The notes under the pieces were generated by a model, which was not told where the DNA came from, did not search any database, and worked only from the letters and a program-made list of their open reading frames with translations. The position numbers were made by a program, and so were the translations under genes. Source: Selaginella moellendorffii (taxonomy: Eukaryota > Streptophyta > Lycopodiopsida > Selaginellales > Selaginellaceae). Taken from it: a stretch of 64,000 bases of DNA. Location of the stretch: the NCBI RefSeq assembly GCF_000143415.4, contig NW_003314288.1, positions 1,613,504 to 1,677,503 of the forward strand, written 5' to 3'. This document shows, piece by piece, positions 9,057 to 21,494 of this stretch (the first letter of the stretch is position 1; every line of letters begins with the position of its first letter).

Positions 9057-10845
9057 CTACGCTCGCTGTCGCTTGTTCTCCACGAGAGCTTTCACGATAT
9101 CCAAGCCAAATGGATCGCCCTCTTCGAGCACTTTGAGCACTGTTCCTCCGCCAGTGAAGAGATAGTACTTCGGACTGTCCATGGCTTCGTGGTAAATCCC
9201 CGGAAGCAAGCTGTGCATTGAACCAACGAGAGAATTTTAGAGAAACTTTGTAAGAACTCGTCTCGGGTAACGTACCGCTTGAAGACCTGTAAGGTGTCTC
9301 CTCCTCCAAAAAACTTTTGCGCATCTCGGTTGCGATCAATCACCTCGTCCATCTTGCGGGTTCCCTGCCAGAAGTGAGGGACGAGCCCCATGACCGCATT
9401 GACGAAGATCGTCTTTGCGGAGGTTAGCGCCTCCAGAACCGGGCCTTCCTCAAAGGACTTTGGATCCACATCGACCACGTACTTGAACTCTTTTGAGCCG
9501 GAATCCTGCTCATTGATCACAGTTACTAGGATATGATCGACAAGCAAGCAAGAAAACTTACCTTGATCGAGATGGTACGAAACTTTCCCTCGTGGCGACC
9601 ATCCGTAACGTCCGACTCAACAACGTAAGGCAGCTCAACGATTTTCTTCTCGTTCTTGTCCTGTTCCACCAGTTCTCTGGCGAGCTCAATGTCCGATTCC
9701 TGCACAGTGACAACAATCGCACCGAAAAGTTTTAGAAAAGAAAAAAACCAACAGCGTGGACAGCAAAGAGAATGTGCTTGACGTCCATACCTCCACCCCA
9801 GCAATCTTCAAGCCATACTTTGCACACAGGAATGTGTTGAATATTAAACCTCCCAAGATGAGCTTGTCGACCTTCTTGTATATTTCCTTGAGGGGCCCGA
9901 TCTTTGTGTCATACTTTGCACCCGCCACCACAGCGACGAAGGGTCTTGCTGGATTGAGCACTAGTTTTACGTTGAAGAGTTCATCCTGCATTCAAGGAAC
10001 GGGTTCAGATCAGAAAGAAGCGATTGAAATGCTTACCTGTAGGCAAAGGCCAGCATACGATGGAAGTAGCTTTGTAATCTGATATGTGGAAGCATGAGGC
10101 TGCCACGAACCAAACGCGTCATTGACATAAACATCCGCAAGACCAGCAAGCTGGATCACGAATCTTTCACGCTTGTCTCCTTTATCTTCCTCGCCCTGTG
10201 TCACAACTTAAGAAATGAACTCAAAGAACCATGAAGCTCATAGAACTTACAGCAAACCAACGAGTGTTTGGGAGATAAATCCCTCCAATCTTTCCCTCCT
10301 TCAAGTCGTGGATCAACCAGTTCACGGAAGTGTCGATATCCACGATTCCTTCGGGCTCGGTTATGTGGAACTCCGGAACCACGAACTTGATACGGAGCTT
10401 CCGTTGCAAGTAGGCAACCACGGCATCCACAGCATCGTCCTTGTTCACGGTGATAGCTTTAGTCTTTTTGTCCAAAGGCCTTCCAATGTGAGTCATGATA
10501 ATCGGCCTAGAAAAAAGGGTGCAAGAATGAAAGAGGAACTTCAAGCTAAACTTTACCTTCCTCCGCGTTCCACAATGTTATACATAGTCGCCAGAGTAAC
10601 ATCGATCCTGTACTGGTCCTGGACTCTCCCTGGAAGAATCGAAATCTAGAAATCACATCCAAACGATTGCGATCGTCCTCACCTTTCTTGACAACGTTGT
10701 GATCGACGCGAAGAAGCACAATCTTGTCCCTAAGATCCGCGTCTTGCAGCAAGGGCAAGCTCGGATCCAGCTGCTGCGCCGCTTCCCTCTCGTCGTCGAC
10801 GCTGTAGCCTACCTTCATCCCACTCTCGGGAAGGTATGGTGCCAT
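9057..10845 (-). CDS. Divergent phosphoglycerate kinase-like protein
   Basis: Eight exons: 10845-10683, 10629-10557, 10506-10251, 10195-10037, 9985-9791, 9699-9562, 9505-9276, 9210-9057, giving 455 residues. PGK landmarks are clear: RVDHN at 46-50, THIGRP at 84-89, [12 protein letters not shown], a GAKYDTKI version of the GAK..DKI lysine motif, GGGDT, and FTGGGTVLK near the end. PGK transfers phosphate between 1,3-bisphosphoglycerate and ADP. Departures are notable. The AHRAH arginine that follows VNDAFG in ordinary PGKs is replaced (SWQPHAS), and the GPMGVFE nucleotide-site motif reads AVMGLVPH. It has a roughly 40-residue N-terminal extension and no obvious transit peptide, so it may be cytosolic. 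Catalytic competence is uncertain. Its start lies 225 bp from the divergent Pelota gene. Confidence 0.8.
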
Positions 10846-11070
10846 TGCTCTAGCTAAACCTATCGATCGATCGATCGTCGCGCTTCTTCTCTGCTCGAAA
10901 ATCTCTATAAAGCGTCAAATGGGAGACTCTCCTGGAAGCAACACGCCAACACCACAGCAATGCATCGCCACGTAGCACTCTCCCTCCTCCACGTGTACCG
11001 CTATGACATGCTCGTTTAAAGTGGAAAAACACAAGCCTCCGTGAGAAAATATTCTAGGGTTTAAGGGAGG
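10846..11070. promoter_or_regulatory. Short bidirectional promoter between the PGK-like gene and Pelota
   Basis: Only 225 bp separate the two divergent start codons. The segment contains a GATC-rich run near 10862-10878 and a TCTAGGGTTTAAG element at 11053-11065, directly before the Pelota ATG. Divergent transcription from a shared core is inferred from spacing alone. Confidence 0.45.
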
Positions 11071-13029
11071 ATGAAGCTCGTCAAGAAGAGGATCGCCGCC
11101 GATGGCTCCGGCTCCGTCAAGGTTAGATCACTCGGCATTCTTTGCTGGATCAATCCATTCGCCTTCTTCTGTGGGATTTGCAGCTCGTTCCAGAGGAAGA
11201 CGACGATCTCTGGAATGCCTATAATCTCATTGCAAAGGATGATCAGGTCTCCGCCGTCACAATGAGGTAGAATTTCGAGGGTAGAATCTCCTGTTTGTGT
11301 CCTCATTGCGATCCTTGACACCAGAAAGGTACAACGTGAGAATTCAAGCGGTGGAAGGGACGCAGAGAGGGTCCGATTGAAACTAGAAGTTCTTGTGGAG
11401 GTGATACCATTGCAACTTTGGTAATGTCGTTTAGACTTTTTCGCATTGGTAACAGGCAACCGAGTTCGACAATATCGCTTCGGTCCTGCGCATTCGTGGC
11501 AAAAATCTCACTGAAAACGACCATGTCAAGGTAAGCTCGTGTCGAGCAGAATCACATTCTACATTTGTTTTTGTTTATATCAGCTCGGTGCGTATCACAC
11601 TCTGGAGATCGACCTCCAAAGAGCCTTTGTGCTGACCAAGGTACTAGACGATTTTTTTTTTCTCTGTGTTGGAAATTAACTCCTCGTTGTGAAGACTATA
11701 TGGGACAACTGGGCTCTGGAGCTACTAAAAAATGCTACCGGTGAGTGTTCTTCTGAAACTATGCGACGTGTTTAGAAGCGATATGTTTTGTAGATCCTAC
11801 TGCAAATGCCGATGTAGTAGCGGTGCTGATTGACGAGGGGCTAGCACACATCTGCCTTGTAGGTCAAAAGTATAGCTTCTTTTCCTAAATTTAAGCTTCC
11901 AGGTGCTCACTCCTCTTTTTTTCCTTTTACAGCATGACAACAATCAAGGCACGTGTGGAAGCCTCTATTCCTCGCAAACGTGGTGCAGCGATTGCCGGAT
12001 ATGACAAGGTTTTTATTAGCTGCTCATGAAGTGTATTTGGGTTTGATACCCGTGTCCTGCAGGCGCTGAACAAATTCTTCGAGAACGTATTTCAGGTTTG
12101 TCGTCTCTAAACTTCAACATTTCCTGAAAAATTATGCTCACAGGCGCTAGTAAGAAGCGTAGACTTCACTTTGATCCGCTGCATAATACTTGCTAGTCCT
12201 GGATTTACGAAGGTTTGCACTTTTTCTGTGTTTCATCACGCAACTAATTGCTTGTGTTCTCCAGGACCAGTTCTTTGATTACATCAACCTTGAGAGCACC
12301 AGGAGGGAGATCAGGGCTATCATTGAAAACAAATCGAAGTTCATTCTAGCTCACTCATCATCCGCCTACAAGTAAGCTTTTCGCGTCTTGTAAAGACTGG
12401 TTTTTTTCAGTTGGTGGCTGCAGGCACTCACTTAAAGAAGTCCTTGGCTCGCCCTCTGTTGCTTCTCGAATCAAAGATACAAAAGCGGCCCAAGAGGTAC
12501 ACTTGTTAAGACTTCCAATGTAAGCTACTTATGTAAGCTACTTACACGCAGGTCCGGGCCTTGGAGCAGTTCTTCAACATGCTATCTACAGTGAGTGAAT
12601 GATTCTGTATATTGGCGACACGCCGACACTTTTTTTTCACTAGGACCCTCTGCGAGCGACTTATGGCCCCGCTCATGTGTCAGCAGCGCACGACAGATTC
12701 GCCGTCCAGACGCTTCTCATCACTGACGCACTCTTCAGGTAAACGAGCTGTGAAACTTCTTTCCTCGTACGATGTCTTTCCTTCCAGAAACGCGGACATT
12801 CCGACGAGAACAAGGTACGTCGAGCTCGTCGAGTCAGTGAAAGAAAAGGGTGGAAACGTCCACGTCTTCTCCTCGATGCACGTCTCCGGCGAACGTAAGA
12901 AATTCCCTTTCGCCTCTCGGTCTTCTCACTCACTGTCTCCATCGTTTTCTCGCAGAACTGGCGCAAATGACCGGCATTGCCGCCATCCTCCGCTATCCCC
13001 TCCCCGACCTCGAGGACCTCGAAGTATAA
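11071..13029 (+). CDS. PELO: Pelota (Dom34) mRNA surveillance factor
   Basis: Sixteen short exons: 11071-11121, 11184-11266, 11325-11400, 11456-11530, 11584-11640, 11695-11740, 11794-11869, 11933-12008, 12063-12095, 12144-12212, 12265-12371, 12424-12496, 12552-12590, 12644-12738, 12788-12894, 12956-13029. They give 378 residues, the normal Pelota length. The N-terminus MKLVKK...DGSGSVKLVPE is diagnostic. [34 protein letters not shown] and YGPAHV are also family hallmarks, and the protein ends in an acidic tail. Pelota resembles eRF1 without the GGQ loop and, with the GTPase Hbs1, splits stalled ribosomes in no-go and non-stop decay in the cytosol. One exon is only 33 nt. The next gene begins 71 bp after the stop. 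Confidence 0.93.
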
Positions 13030-13100
13030 AAGCGCTCGTTTAGACTAAAAAGCTATGGTATAGGGAACAGAGGGGCCAGGGAGCCCTAATCGCCAAAGCA

Positions 13101-15190
13101 ATGGAGGTGTTTCAAGTTGCTCCAACAGCTCTCCACATCCCTCATCCTCACCAGGTACTCCAATGCAGGCGCCACACCTCCTCCGCCTCCAAGGCCAGGC
13201 AGAAAATCTTCCAGCAGCAATGCCGGAAGTTCTCGTCCCCGGGCAGGACAGTAGTGCCAGTGATCGCAAAGCAGCCAGCAGTGAGCCCGCCCTCGGTGTC
13301 CGAGCGCTCCGCCGAGGGAAAGTCCCTGGATTGCGTGATAGTGGGAGCTGGGATCTCGGGGCTTTGCACAGCACAGGCGCTAGCAACGAAGCACGGCCTG
13401 CCGGTTACCTCCATCCTGGTGACCGAGGCAAGGGAGAGAGTAGGGGGAAATATCACGACGCTGGAGTCGGATGGATATTTGTGGGAGGAAGGACCGAACA
13501 GCTTCCAGCCCAACGATTCTATGCTCACCATGGCGGTACGTAGTCTCTTGATTTTCTCGCGTTTTGATATTCCTTGCAGGTTGACAGCGGACTGAAAGAC
13601 GAGCTTGTTCTCGGGGACCCCGATGCTCCTCGATTTGTTTTGTGGGGTGGACAGCTTCGCAAAGTACCAGCGGGGCTCGGCGATCTTCCGTTTTTTGATC
13701 TTATGAGCTTTGCGGGAAAGATACGAGCTGGCCTGGGAGCTCTTGGATTGAGGCCTCCACCTCCGGTATGTCAAGTGTATCCTTTTTTTGTTTCTCTTTT
13801 AATAAACGGTGTTCATTATTTTCTGTTGTGCAGGGTGGTGAAGAATCCGTAGAGCAGTTTGTTCGTCGGAACCTAGGTGATGAAGTCTTTGAGAGGCTGA
13901 TCGAACCTTTCTGTTCAGGTGAGTACTATTTGATTGGCGTAGATTTTCCCCTTAGTTGGATTTCAGGCGTTTATGCTGGTGATCCTTCGAAATTGAGTAT
14001 GAAAGCTGCATTCGGGAAAGTATGGAAGCTGGAAGATCAAGGTGGAAGCATCATCGGGGGAACTATTAAGCTTATACAGGACAAGAAGAAGAATCCCCCT
14101 CCGCCTCGTGATGAGTAAGTCTGATTAAAGCAGTTCTTTTTGAGATTTCATTTTCGTTGTAGGCGACTGCCGAAACCAAAGGGTCAAACTGTTGGATCAT
14201 TTCGCAAGGGTCTCATCTCGCTTCCCAAGGCTATAGCATCGAAGTAAGCAATTACAATTGCTGTGCTTTGACACAATTACGGTTGTTGTGTTCAGGCTTG
14301 GCGATAGCATAAAGCTCAAGTGGAAGCTCTTGTCTGTAAAGAAAACATCCGCGGGCCTCTATACACTTGTTTATGATACTCCAGAAGGAACCACGGCTGT
14401 TTTGGCAAAATCTGTCGTCCTCACAGTTCCATCCTACGTTGCTAGTGAGATTTTACGACCAGTTTCCGTAAGTTATTTCAAATGCTTTTTTGCTAACGTT
14501 TCTTACGATTGTGTTTCAGCCTGCAGTTTCTGATGCCCTCTCAGAGATATTCTATCCTCCAGTTGTGGCAGTAACTTTATCGTATCCTAAATCAGCCATT
14601 CGAGAAGATCGCTTGTCCAATGGAGTTTTGAGTGGATTTGGCCAACTTCACCCTCGCAGCCAAGGAGTAGAAACTTTAGGTGAGTTTCTTGACTTCTCGA
14701 GCAGGACTAAATGTTTTGTTTGCTGTTGCAGGAACTATCTACAGTTCCTCTCTTTTTCCAGGCCGTGCTCCCCAAGGCCGTGTTCTCTTACTGAACTACA
14801 TAGGAGGTGCCACCAACATGCAAATATCAATGAAGGTTTGTGCCGCAGATCCATTTTCGCTTACAACGTAATACATAATATGCGTCGCAGGAAGATGATG
14901 CTATAGTGGAAGCAGTGGATAGAGATCTCCGTAAGATGCTCTTGAAACAAGACGCGGAGCCACCGAAAATTCTTGGTGTTCGGTTGTGGCCTCGAGCAAT
15001 ACCGCAGTTCACGGTAGGCCACCTGGATCATGTTGAAGCAGCTCGGTTTGGTCTGAGGAACGCTGGAGTCGAGGGGATTTTCCTGGGAGGTAACTACGTT
15101 GCGGGTGTTGCACTTGGTCGATGCGTAGAAGGGGCGTATGAAACTGCCGAGACCGTGTCCAAGTACTTGGCGCAAGTTCTACCATCTTAG
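13101..15190 (+). CDS. PPOX: Protoporphyrinogen IX oxidase, plastid form
   Basis: Nine exons: 13101-13535, 13580-13765, 13834-13918, 13967-14114, 14163-14243, 14296-14467, 14520-14679, 14732-14835, 14891-15190, giving 556 residues. About 75 N-terminal residues, rich in Ser/Arg/Gln, look like a plastid transit peptide. The FAD-binding [10 protein letters not shown] is at about 78-87, followed by [10 protein letters not shown] and [11 protein letters not shown]. The C-terminal [21 protein letters not shown] is typical of HemY/PPOX. The enzyme oxidises protoporphyrinogen IX to protoporphyrin IX before the heme/chlorophyll branch, on plastid membranes. All introns are 44-70 nt. Start choice: first ATG of the frame, giving a sensible transit peptide. 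Confidence 0.93.
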
Positions 15191-15638
15191 CCTCTATGTC
15201 TCCCCGCAATCCTGGAAGGTACGCAATGTCTTGAAAGCGATTCTTTTCAGTTGTAACTGTCAACAGTACTCGCGGACTGAAGATGTTTGACAAAAAAAAT
15301 TTCAGGCAACGCAAGCAATCGTGAGTGATGTTGCCAAGGTGGTCTGTCTACCCAATGGGAAGCTGGCAACGCTTATCTCCACTTATCGATTTTGTTCGAA
15401 TATTCGTCCCATTTGTCAAGAAAAATTTCACAGTGCGCTATCGTGCTTTAGATTCTACCAGTGCGCTGCCATTCAAGCGGCTGGGGCTTTGCTACATTCC
15501 ATTTTCTTGGAGCCCATGAGGGAGAGACTACCAGAGGTTCGTCTATAGTCAAGAATGGAGATCGTTCTAGCGCAGCACAGGTCAGTAAGATTGGTGTTGC
15601 GTAGCTTCGATTGCTAACATTCGTTCCATACAGAGCAA

Positions 15639-16631
15639 ATGGCTGTTCAGCGATCCAGGCAAGAAACAGATGTTTCCTCGCTTTAATTACGTTTTCTAAC
15701 GCTTTTCTCTTTTGTGTTTCAAAGATGGTACCTCGATCTACTAGATCTCCTCCACTTGCCACACTTCCAAGTCGCGGACTGTTCTCATCCAAGCTGACGA
15801 AGTTCCAGCATAAGCGGCAAAGTCGGCCCCATAAAATCTCCGCATCCTGTGAGTCATCTTTCTCTTCTCTTGCAACTGTTCTTAGAGTTTGGTGTTGTCC
15901 AGTGCCTGTCCACGCAGTTACAAGCACAGTGCAACTCTCATCCACGCTCTTCACGCTTGCGACAACGCTGGTGATGCCCTTCTACACCATCATGATTCTA
16001 GCTCCAAAGAAAACTTGGGTGAGCTGATCTAGGATTTCAGTTTTGTAGCTTAGCTAACTCACATCTTCTTTTCCAGACAAAGCGTGTAATTGAAAGCAAC
16101 ATCCCTCACGTCGTCCTCGGAGCCATGTACACTTATCTTCTATCCATTTCCTGGACGCCTAACACTCTACACTACATGTTTGCAACCAAGCACTACCTTC
16201 CAGAGGTATTTACAGCTTTCAGCCAAAAGGAAAATTCTAGCAAAACTTCTTGCAGCTCGCTGGGATTACTCAAATGTTTGCCAGCACAGTAACCGTTGCA
16301 TCCGCCTGGGTGCATCTTCTTGCCGCTGATCTATTCGTAGGAAGGTACTCTGTGAATTCACTTTCATACCTCGCCTAAACTCTTGTTTCCAGACAAATCT
16401 ATCTCGAAGGGCTGGAACACAACATTGAAACTCGCCATTCGTTGATACTGTGCCTCATGTTCTGCCCGATCGGCATGATTTGCCACATCTTCACAAAGGT
16501 TCTCAAGCTTGCAAACTTCTCATTTTCCTTGACTGATTCCTTCGCTTTTTTCTTTTGCGTGTGTGACACAGGCTTTGACACTAATGAATCGAGTGCCCAA
16601 AGTACACCCGGAGAAAATAGCGGCTCCGTGA
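15639..16631 (+). CDS. ABA4-like (DUF4281) plastid membrane protein
   Basis: Core exons are 15725-15848, 15903-16018, 16077-16205, 16256-16344, 16393-16498 and 16572-16631, giving 207 residues from the ATG at 15725. An in-frame upstream exon from the ATG at 15639, joined across gtttcc...aaag, would add 11 residues, so the start is uncertain. Hydrophobic segments and family signatures are clear: [40 protein letters not shown] and [16 protein letters not shown]. Arabidopsis ABA4 is needed for neoxanthin formation and so for abscisic acid precursors, acting in plastid membranes. The Arg-rich N-terminus fits plastid targeting. Whether this lycophyte-like protein does the same job is inference. 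Confidence 0.88.
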
Positions 16632-17251
16632 TTAAAGCCAAAGATTAGGATAACATAATGTACTTTTGCGCTGTGTCCTTGAGATTGGTCAGTGGATAAA
16701 AAACAATGAGGATATTATCGAGGGTTCAGATGATAAGACACGTCATCTGACACGTAAGCGAATGTCATATGACAGGAATTGGGGATTTTTCTTTTCCGCG
16801 CTCATGCGATACGAGCGAAGAAGGCAATTTAGGAGGACAAGTATCCATGGCGAATTTAGGGTTTATCAGCTCGCGATGGCACGGGGATGAAGCGCTATCC
16901 GCCGCACGCCTCTAGAATTTCGTGGTGCGCACCTTTTCCAGGTTAGATCTGATCTTAGATCTCGTGTCGCGATTTTCTTTAGCTCGCGTAGGGTAGTCGC
17001 AATTTCTCTCCCCGCTTCGCGATTCTTCTCGTCAAGCCAAGGCAATGGCATTATTCCTTCCCTGACACTCTACCGCCCGAGCATTTGGGAAATTTTTTGA
17101 CGTGCCAGCGACTCTCGTCGGGGTCAGTGCTTTCTTGCGGGTCACTGTTCTAAGTAAGTTCCAGCCTTTTGGATAGTTTTTTTTCTTTTGTTCTTCCTCC
17201 TTGGAAGGACCAAACGTACTTTTGTTTGACACTATCGTCGTGCTGCAGGAG
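16632..17251. other. Intergenic and 5' leader of the next gene
   Basis: About 620 bp with no supported coding region. A tctaagtaagttcc donor-like site near 17150 and a gctgcag acceptor at 17242-17248, directly before the next ATG, suggest a 5' UTR intron of the following gene. Confidence 0.35.
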
Positions 17252-18521
17252 ATGGCCGCCGCGGAGATGAGGACCGCCTGGCACAGAACAGCTGCCACTT
17301 GCTACTTACTCCACGAGGACGCCAAGCGATCATCAAAGCCGGACGACGAGGCCTATAAGACGAAGGCACAAGGAGGGAAATACGAGCTTAGCGATGGGTG
17401 GAGTGCCGTCAGCTCGCACTACTTCTTGCCGGACAGGAAGCTAGATTTCCACTTCCACATGGAAAACGACGGTGATCGATCGCCATCTAAGAAAAGCTTG
17501 GGCCTGGAAGCAGAGGCGGGGACTAAGTCACTCGAGTCGGACTGGCAAGCTATAGATTCGCCATCGACGTGCACCACCGATGCAAAAGTTTTTGACAAGG
17601 ACCGGTCACTAGCCGAGAAGACGAGCGTGAGCTGCAGCTTATCCGCCAAGAATCTCGAGGTGATGGGCCAAAGGTGGCGACACGCCAACAAAAGCGAACT
17701 GGCAGCTCTCATTGCGAGGAAGTCTTCCGAGGATATGGGAAACTGTGACTTGCCGCCGCCTCTCTCGCCGGCAGCAAAAGGCTTGCTGAGACCTTCGGCC
17801 ATAAAGGAGGATGTTTTCCATGGTGGTGGGGGGGAGAAGCTCGCAACACCCGGTCTCCCATCGTCCGCACCGTCATTGCCGTTTCGAAGCCTTGGAGCTT
17901 TGGATCCGAAACTGAAGAGCAAAATCCCGACTCCAGTCGAGATCTCTCAAGAAAAACCGACAGCAGAAGAAGAGAGGTAACTTACACTCCCACTTTTTTT
18001 TCGTGTGCTAGTGTTTCATACTTCTCAATTCCAGGAATGACGCTATGTTTTGGAAGAACATGGACTCGGAGCTGCTCGGGGAGGCCCTTTGCCGGTCGCA
18101 GACACGAGCCAGGGAGGCCGAGAAGCGGGCAGCCGAGGCGGTATCGGAGAGAGACCAGCTCCTAAAGCTCTTCTTCCGGGAGGCGTCCGTGTCGCTAACA
18201 TACAAGCACTGGGTCAGATACTTAGAGGCAGAGAACTCGATTCTTAGGCGACAGGAAGAAGAGCTAGGAGAGCAATGGCCCCAAGATGAAGACGCTGCTT
18301 TTGATAAGATGGACCAGCAGCACAGCTCCTCGCTCAAGCGCTCCAGCGATCCCAGCAAACAGCACCAAGAAGGCATGAGATCTAAGAAACGCAGCAGGCA
18401 GTCAGATAACTCGATGGTACTGGGATGTACAGTGGGACTGGCATTTGCTCTGGGAGTTAGTCTCGCGGGTGCTGGCTTGGTATTTGGTTGCACCATGGGC
18501 TGGATTCTCATAGCCTTCTGA
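17252..18521 (+). CDS. Unknown protein with coiled coil and C-terminal hydrophobic anchor
   Basis: Two exons, 17252-17976 and 18035-18521, giving 403 residues. I do not recognise the family. The N-terminal 240 residues are hydrophilic, Ser/Pro/Lys-rich and low in structure. Exon 2 starts a charged, heptad-like region (residues about 245-310, rich in Glu/Arg/Ala) with the block YKHWVRYLEAENSILRRQEE. A basic stretch (KKRSRQS) follows. The last 35 residues form a Gly/Ala/Leu-rich hydrophobic segment that could be a tail anchor. A tail-anchored, cytosol-facing organelle or ER protein is the simplest reading, but that is inferred only from hydropathy. Confidence 0.7.
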
Positions 18522-20959
18522 TGGCTCGATTCTTACCTCCTTTGTTATCTGTGAATATCAAATGAATCCCAAATCACGTGGTATATATATTGGTTTAGTT
18601 TTCAATTTAATGTCTTTGAGTTATTTAATCATTGAATTCAATCCTATTTCAAACACGGTTTGTTTGCTCGCCGGCAAGAATAAATCCTTGCCTGCTTCAC
18701 GCGCTTAAGCAAGACTTAGAGGCGAGTTCTCTCCGCCTTCTTAGTGTATTGCCGCACCCAGAGAACCAGGGCTCCATGACCTTCTGTACAGATCACTACA
18801 TGTAGTCCAGATGATTTCGGCTCTTGCTCGATAGATAGCCGGTGAAGTTTTGGAGTTTCGTGGGGCAGCAATGGGTCTGTATTTAGTGTGTATTCCACCT
18901 ATCTGCGGCTATAAAGGTAAAGGGCAAACGTAGTAGAGAATCGAGTTTAGTTATAGCGAGTTATAAAATATAAATTGATGGCTATACAATACCATTTTAT
19001 TCTCAAATTAATACTTGGAGAATATAATTAATTTTTCTATTTCTATAATCATAAAGACAGAGAATTATTACAATAGAGTGGAGAGAATATCTAAAGTATT
19101 GCACTCCACCCTATTGTATAAAAGGCTATAGAGTTTATTCACTTTATAAAACTTCATCTTAAAAAAGAGCTTGAAAATGTAGGCTAAGCCAATTTAGGAC
19201 TTAATATATAAGAAGTAACATTCAGTAATCATTATTGTTAATTTTTTTTTCACACAGAAGATTCCCACCTTAGGTGAGGCACTAGTAACTTGATCCAACT
19301 TGTTTAGAATTTCAAGTTTGTAGTTTAAAATAGTAATGTAATCTTATGATAAAAAAAATTTAAATATAAATAGCATACAAGTCTTTTAATAATGTATTAT
19401 ATAACTTCACATAAACTATTAGGGTGATGACTTGTGCTTAGACTCCGAGATGGTGATCTTGTCTATATCAATGAAAATCCTAAAAACAACAAACCATAAA
19501 TTGGATTAGCTCTATTTTGTATAAACCTTCAATTCTTACTTATAAAGAAGCTTTCATAGATCCTCATGCTCGCAAGGAGGCAGAGGCTATTGCATGGCAC
19601 CTCCACCTCTTCACTAAGAACCACTATGCAGTGAGGAGTGTTCACCTCGCTAGCTAGAGCATCCTCCTCATCATTAACTCGCTGCCTTAAGGGAACCTTA
19701 ACTAAAGCCTCTTTCTTTACTTCATGTGAAATATAGCCTCGTCATATGAACTATACACCTATGAGCTTGGGGTGTCCACTTCATGAGGAGGCTCAACCTC
19801 CTCCACTACCATGCCACATGGGGTCTCCTCCACCATCACCTTGTGCCCGCATGAAGGGTCTTCATCTATAACATTATGAGGAAGGTCCTTCTTTACCACT
19901 TCGTGTTCATTGACAACCTTGCATTCAATCACCAACTTGCATTTGTCCACCACCTCACACTACACAATGTGAAATTGCATTGTAGGGTCTATAGTAGCAA
20001 CCCTGGAAAGAAATAAAAATCCAAAAAGAAGCAAAGGATTCAATGTAATGCTTACATGTCATAGATTATGATCACACCATTTGTAATGACATAAACTTTT
20101 TCTGGTTCGGCATCTTACACTTGTAAAACTACTTCTTTTGCATTCTTGGGATTTAACACCACTTCTTCTGGGATCTCCATGGCAGTGGGATGTTCTTTTG
20201 CCACTCCCTCCACAACATCATCCTCCATTTGTGTTGTTGGCTTTGTAACTTGCAATGAAGGAGGGTTGCACACATTTGCTATATTGGCAGAAAAGAGGAT
20301 AACATGGTCTTCAATCTTGAGTTTGTATCTCAACAAATATTGCCACCAAGATATGCCTAAGAAGCCTAGTCCAATAGAGCATGAATTTTTCTCTTCAAAA
20401 ACACACAAAAACATAGATGTGCAAAAGTATATAAAAAATATCCTCACATGCAAACCTACTATCCTCAATTAGCATAACAATGCCCTAATTCCTGATGCTC
20501 TACATAATAAATGAGATGAATGAATTCATATGCATTTCAAAATTCAAAACATACCAGCAGAGGGCTTGCTCAAAAGTGTGTCTACATCAATTAGATAATA
20601 CAAGTATTTAGGCCTAGCAAGTTACCAAATTGCCACACTATAGCCATATACCTAGGTGCCTATTGTTACTATTGATGCAAAACTCTCTACTTCTTAGCTA
20701 TGAAAAGAAACACATTAGTACGTGCATTAGAGAGGAGTTGCATTAAGTGTATAAGTATAAATATAAGTGTATAAGTGTATAAGTGTATGTATAAGTGTTG
20801 CATTATAATGCAATCATTATAACAACCACAAAATTTAAACTAGGGAGCAAACTCAAGAAAGAAAAACTTATATTATCAATTTGCAATGCGGCTAACCACT
20901 ACAATGCCAAAAATCACTACACTCAACACCCCAAACACCTAAAGAAATGTTTTGCCTCT

Positions 20960-21100
20960 ATACTCTAATAGATCAAGCTTGCCACTTAATCATGCTCACC
21001 ACCACACTCCAATTAATCACACTCACCACTATGCTCCAATTGATCACACTTGGCACCACACTCTAATTGATCACACTAGCCACTACATTAAATTGGGGCA
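20960..21100. repeat. 27-bp minisatellite
   Basis: About five imperfect copies of a 27-bp unit of the form CTCCAATTGATCACACT followed by a CCACCACA-like end. Because the unit length is a multiple of three, the plus strand reads as a repeated nine-residue HH-x-x-I-D/N-H-T-x pattern. The reading frame has no other sign of being a gene. Confidence 0.65.
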
Positions 21101-21425
21101 CCACACTGCAAATAGGTCACAAGAAATAAAAGATGCATCGATTAATTGAAGCACAATGCTTATATTAGGGCATGATATGATTGACACACACCTCCAACTG
21201 GTAGAAATGAGCCACAATTGTGAGAAATGAGAGGAGACAAATGATCACAATCATCACATTATAATTTACACTCACAAAACTGAGACTAAAAACCCCTCAC
21301 TAGATTTGCAATGATATCATATTGTCTAGGATGACATGGCATCAATTTTATGTGGTAGTCATGCCCCATGCATACATGGCATACCCCATGATAAAAACAT
21401 TATACACACAATCACATTTAAATGA

Positions 21426-21428
<3 letters not shown>

Positions 21429-21492
<64 letters not shown>
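21429..21492. repeat. (AT)n microsatellite
   Basis: About 32 uninterrupted AT dinucleotides. Related ATAAT/TATAATA-rich runs follow at 21966-22042. Confidence 0.95.

Positions 21493-21494
<2 letters not shown>

Noticed and set aside
13101-15190. PPOX and Pelota as a fused or dicistronic gene
   Set aside because: Pelota ends in a normal stop, and PPOX has its own ATG and a good transit peptide. I kept the close spacing as a finding only.
19759-19953. 64-residue Val/Glu/Lys-rich minus-strand frame
   Set aside because: Low-complexity composition, isolated and without splice partners; not supported as a gene.
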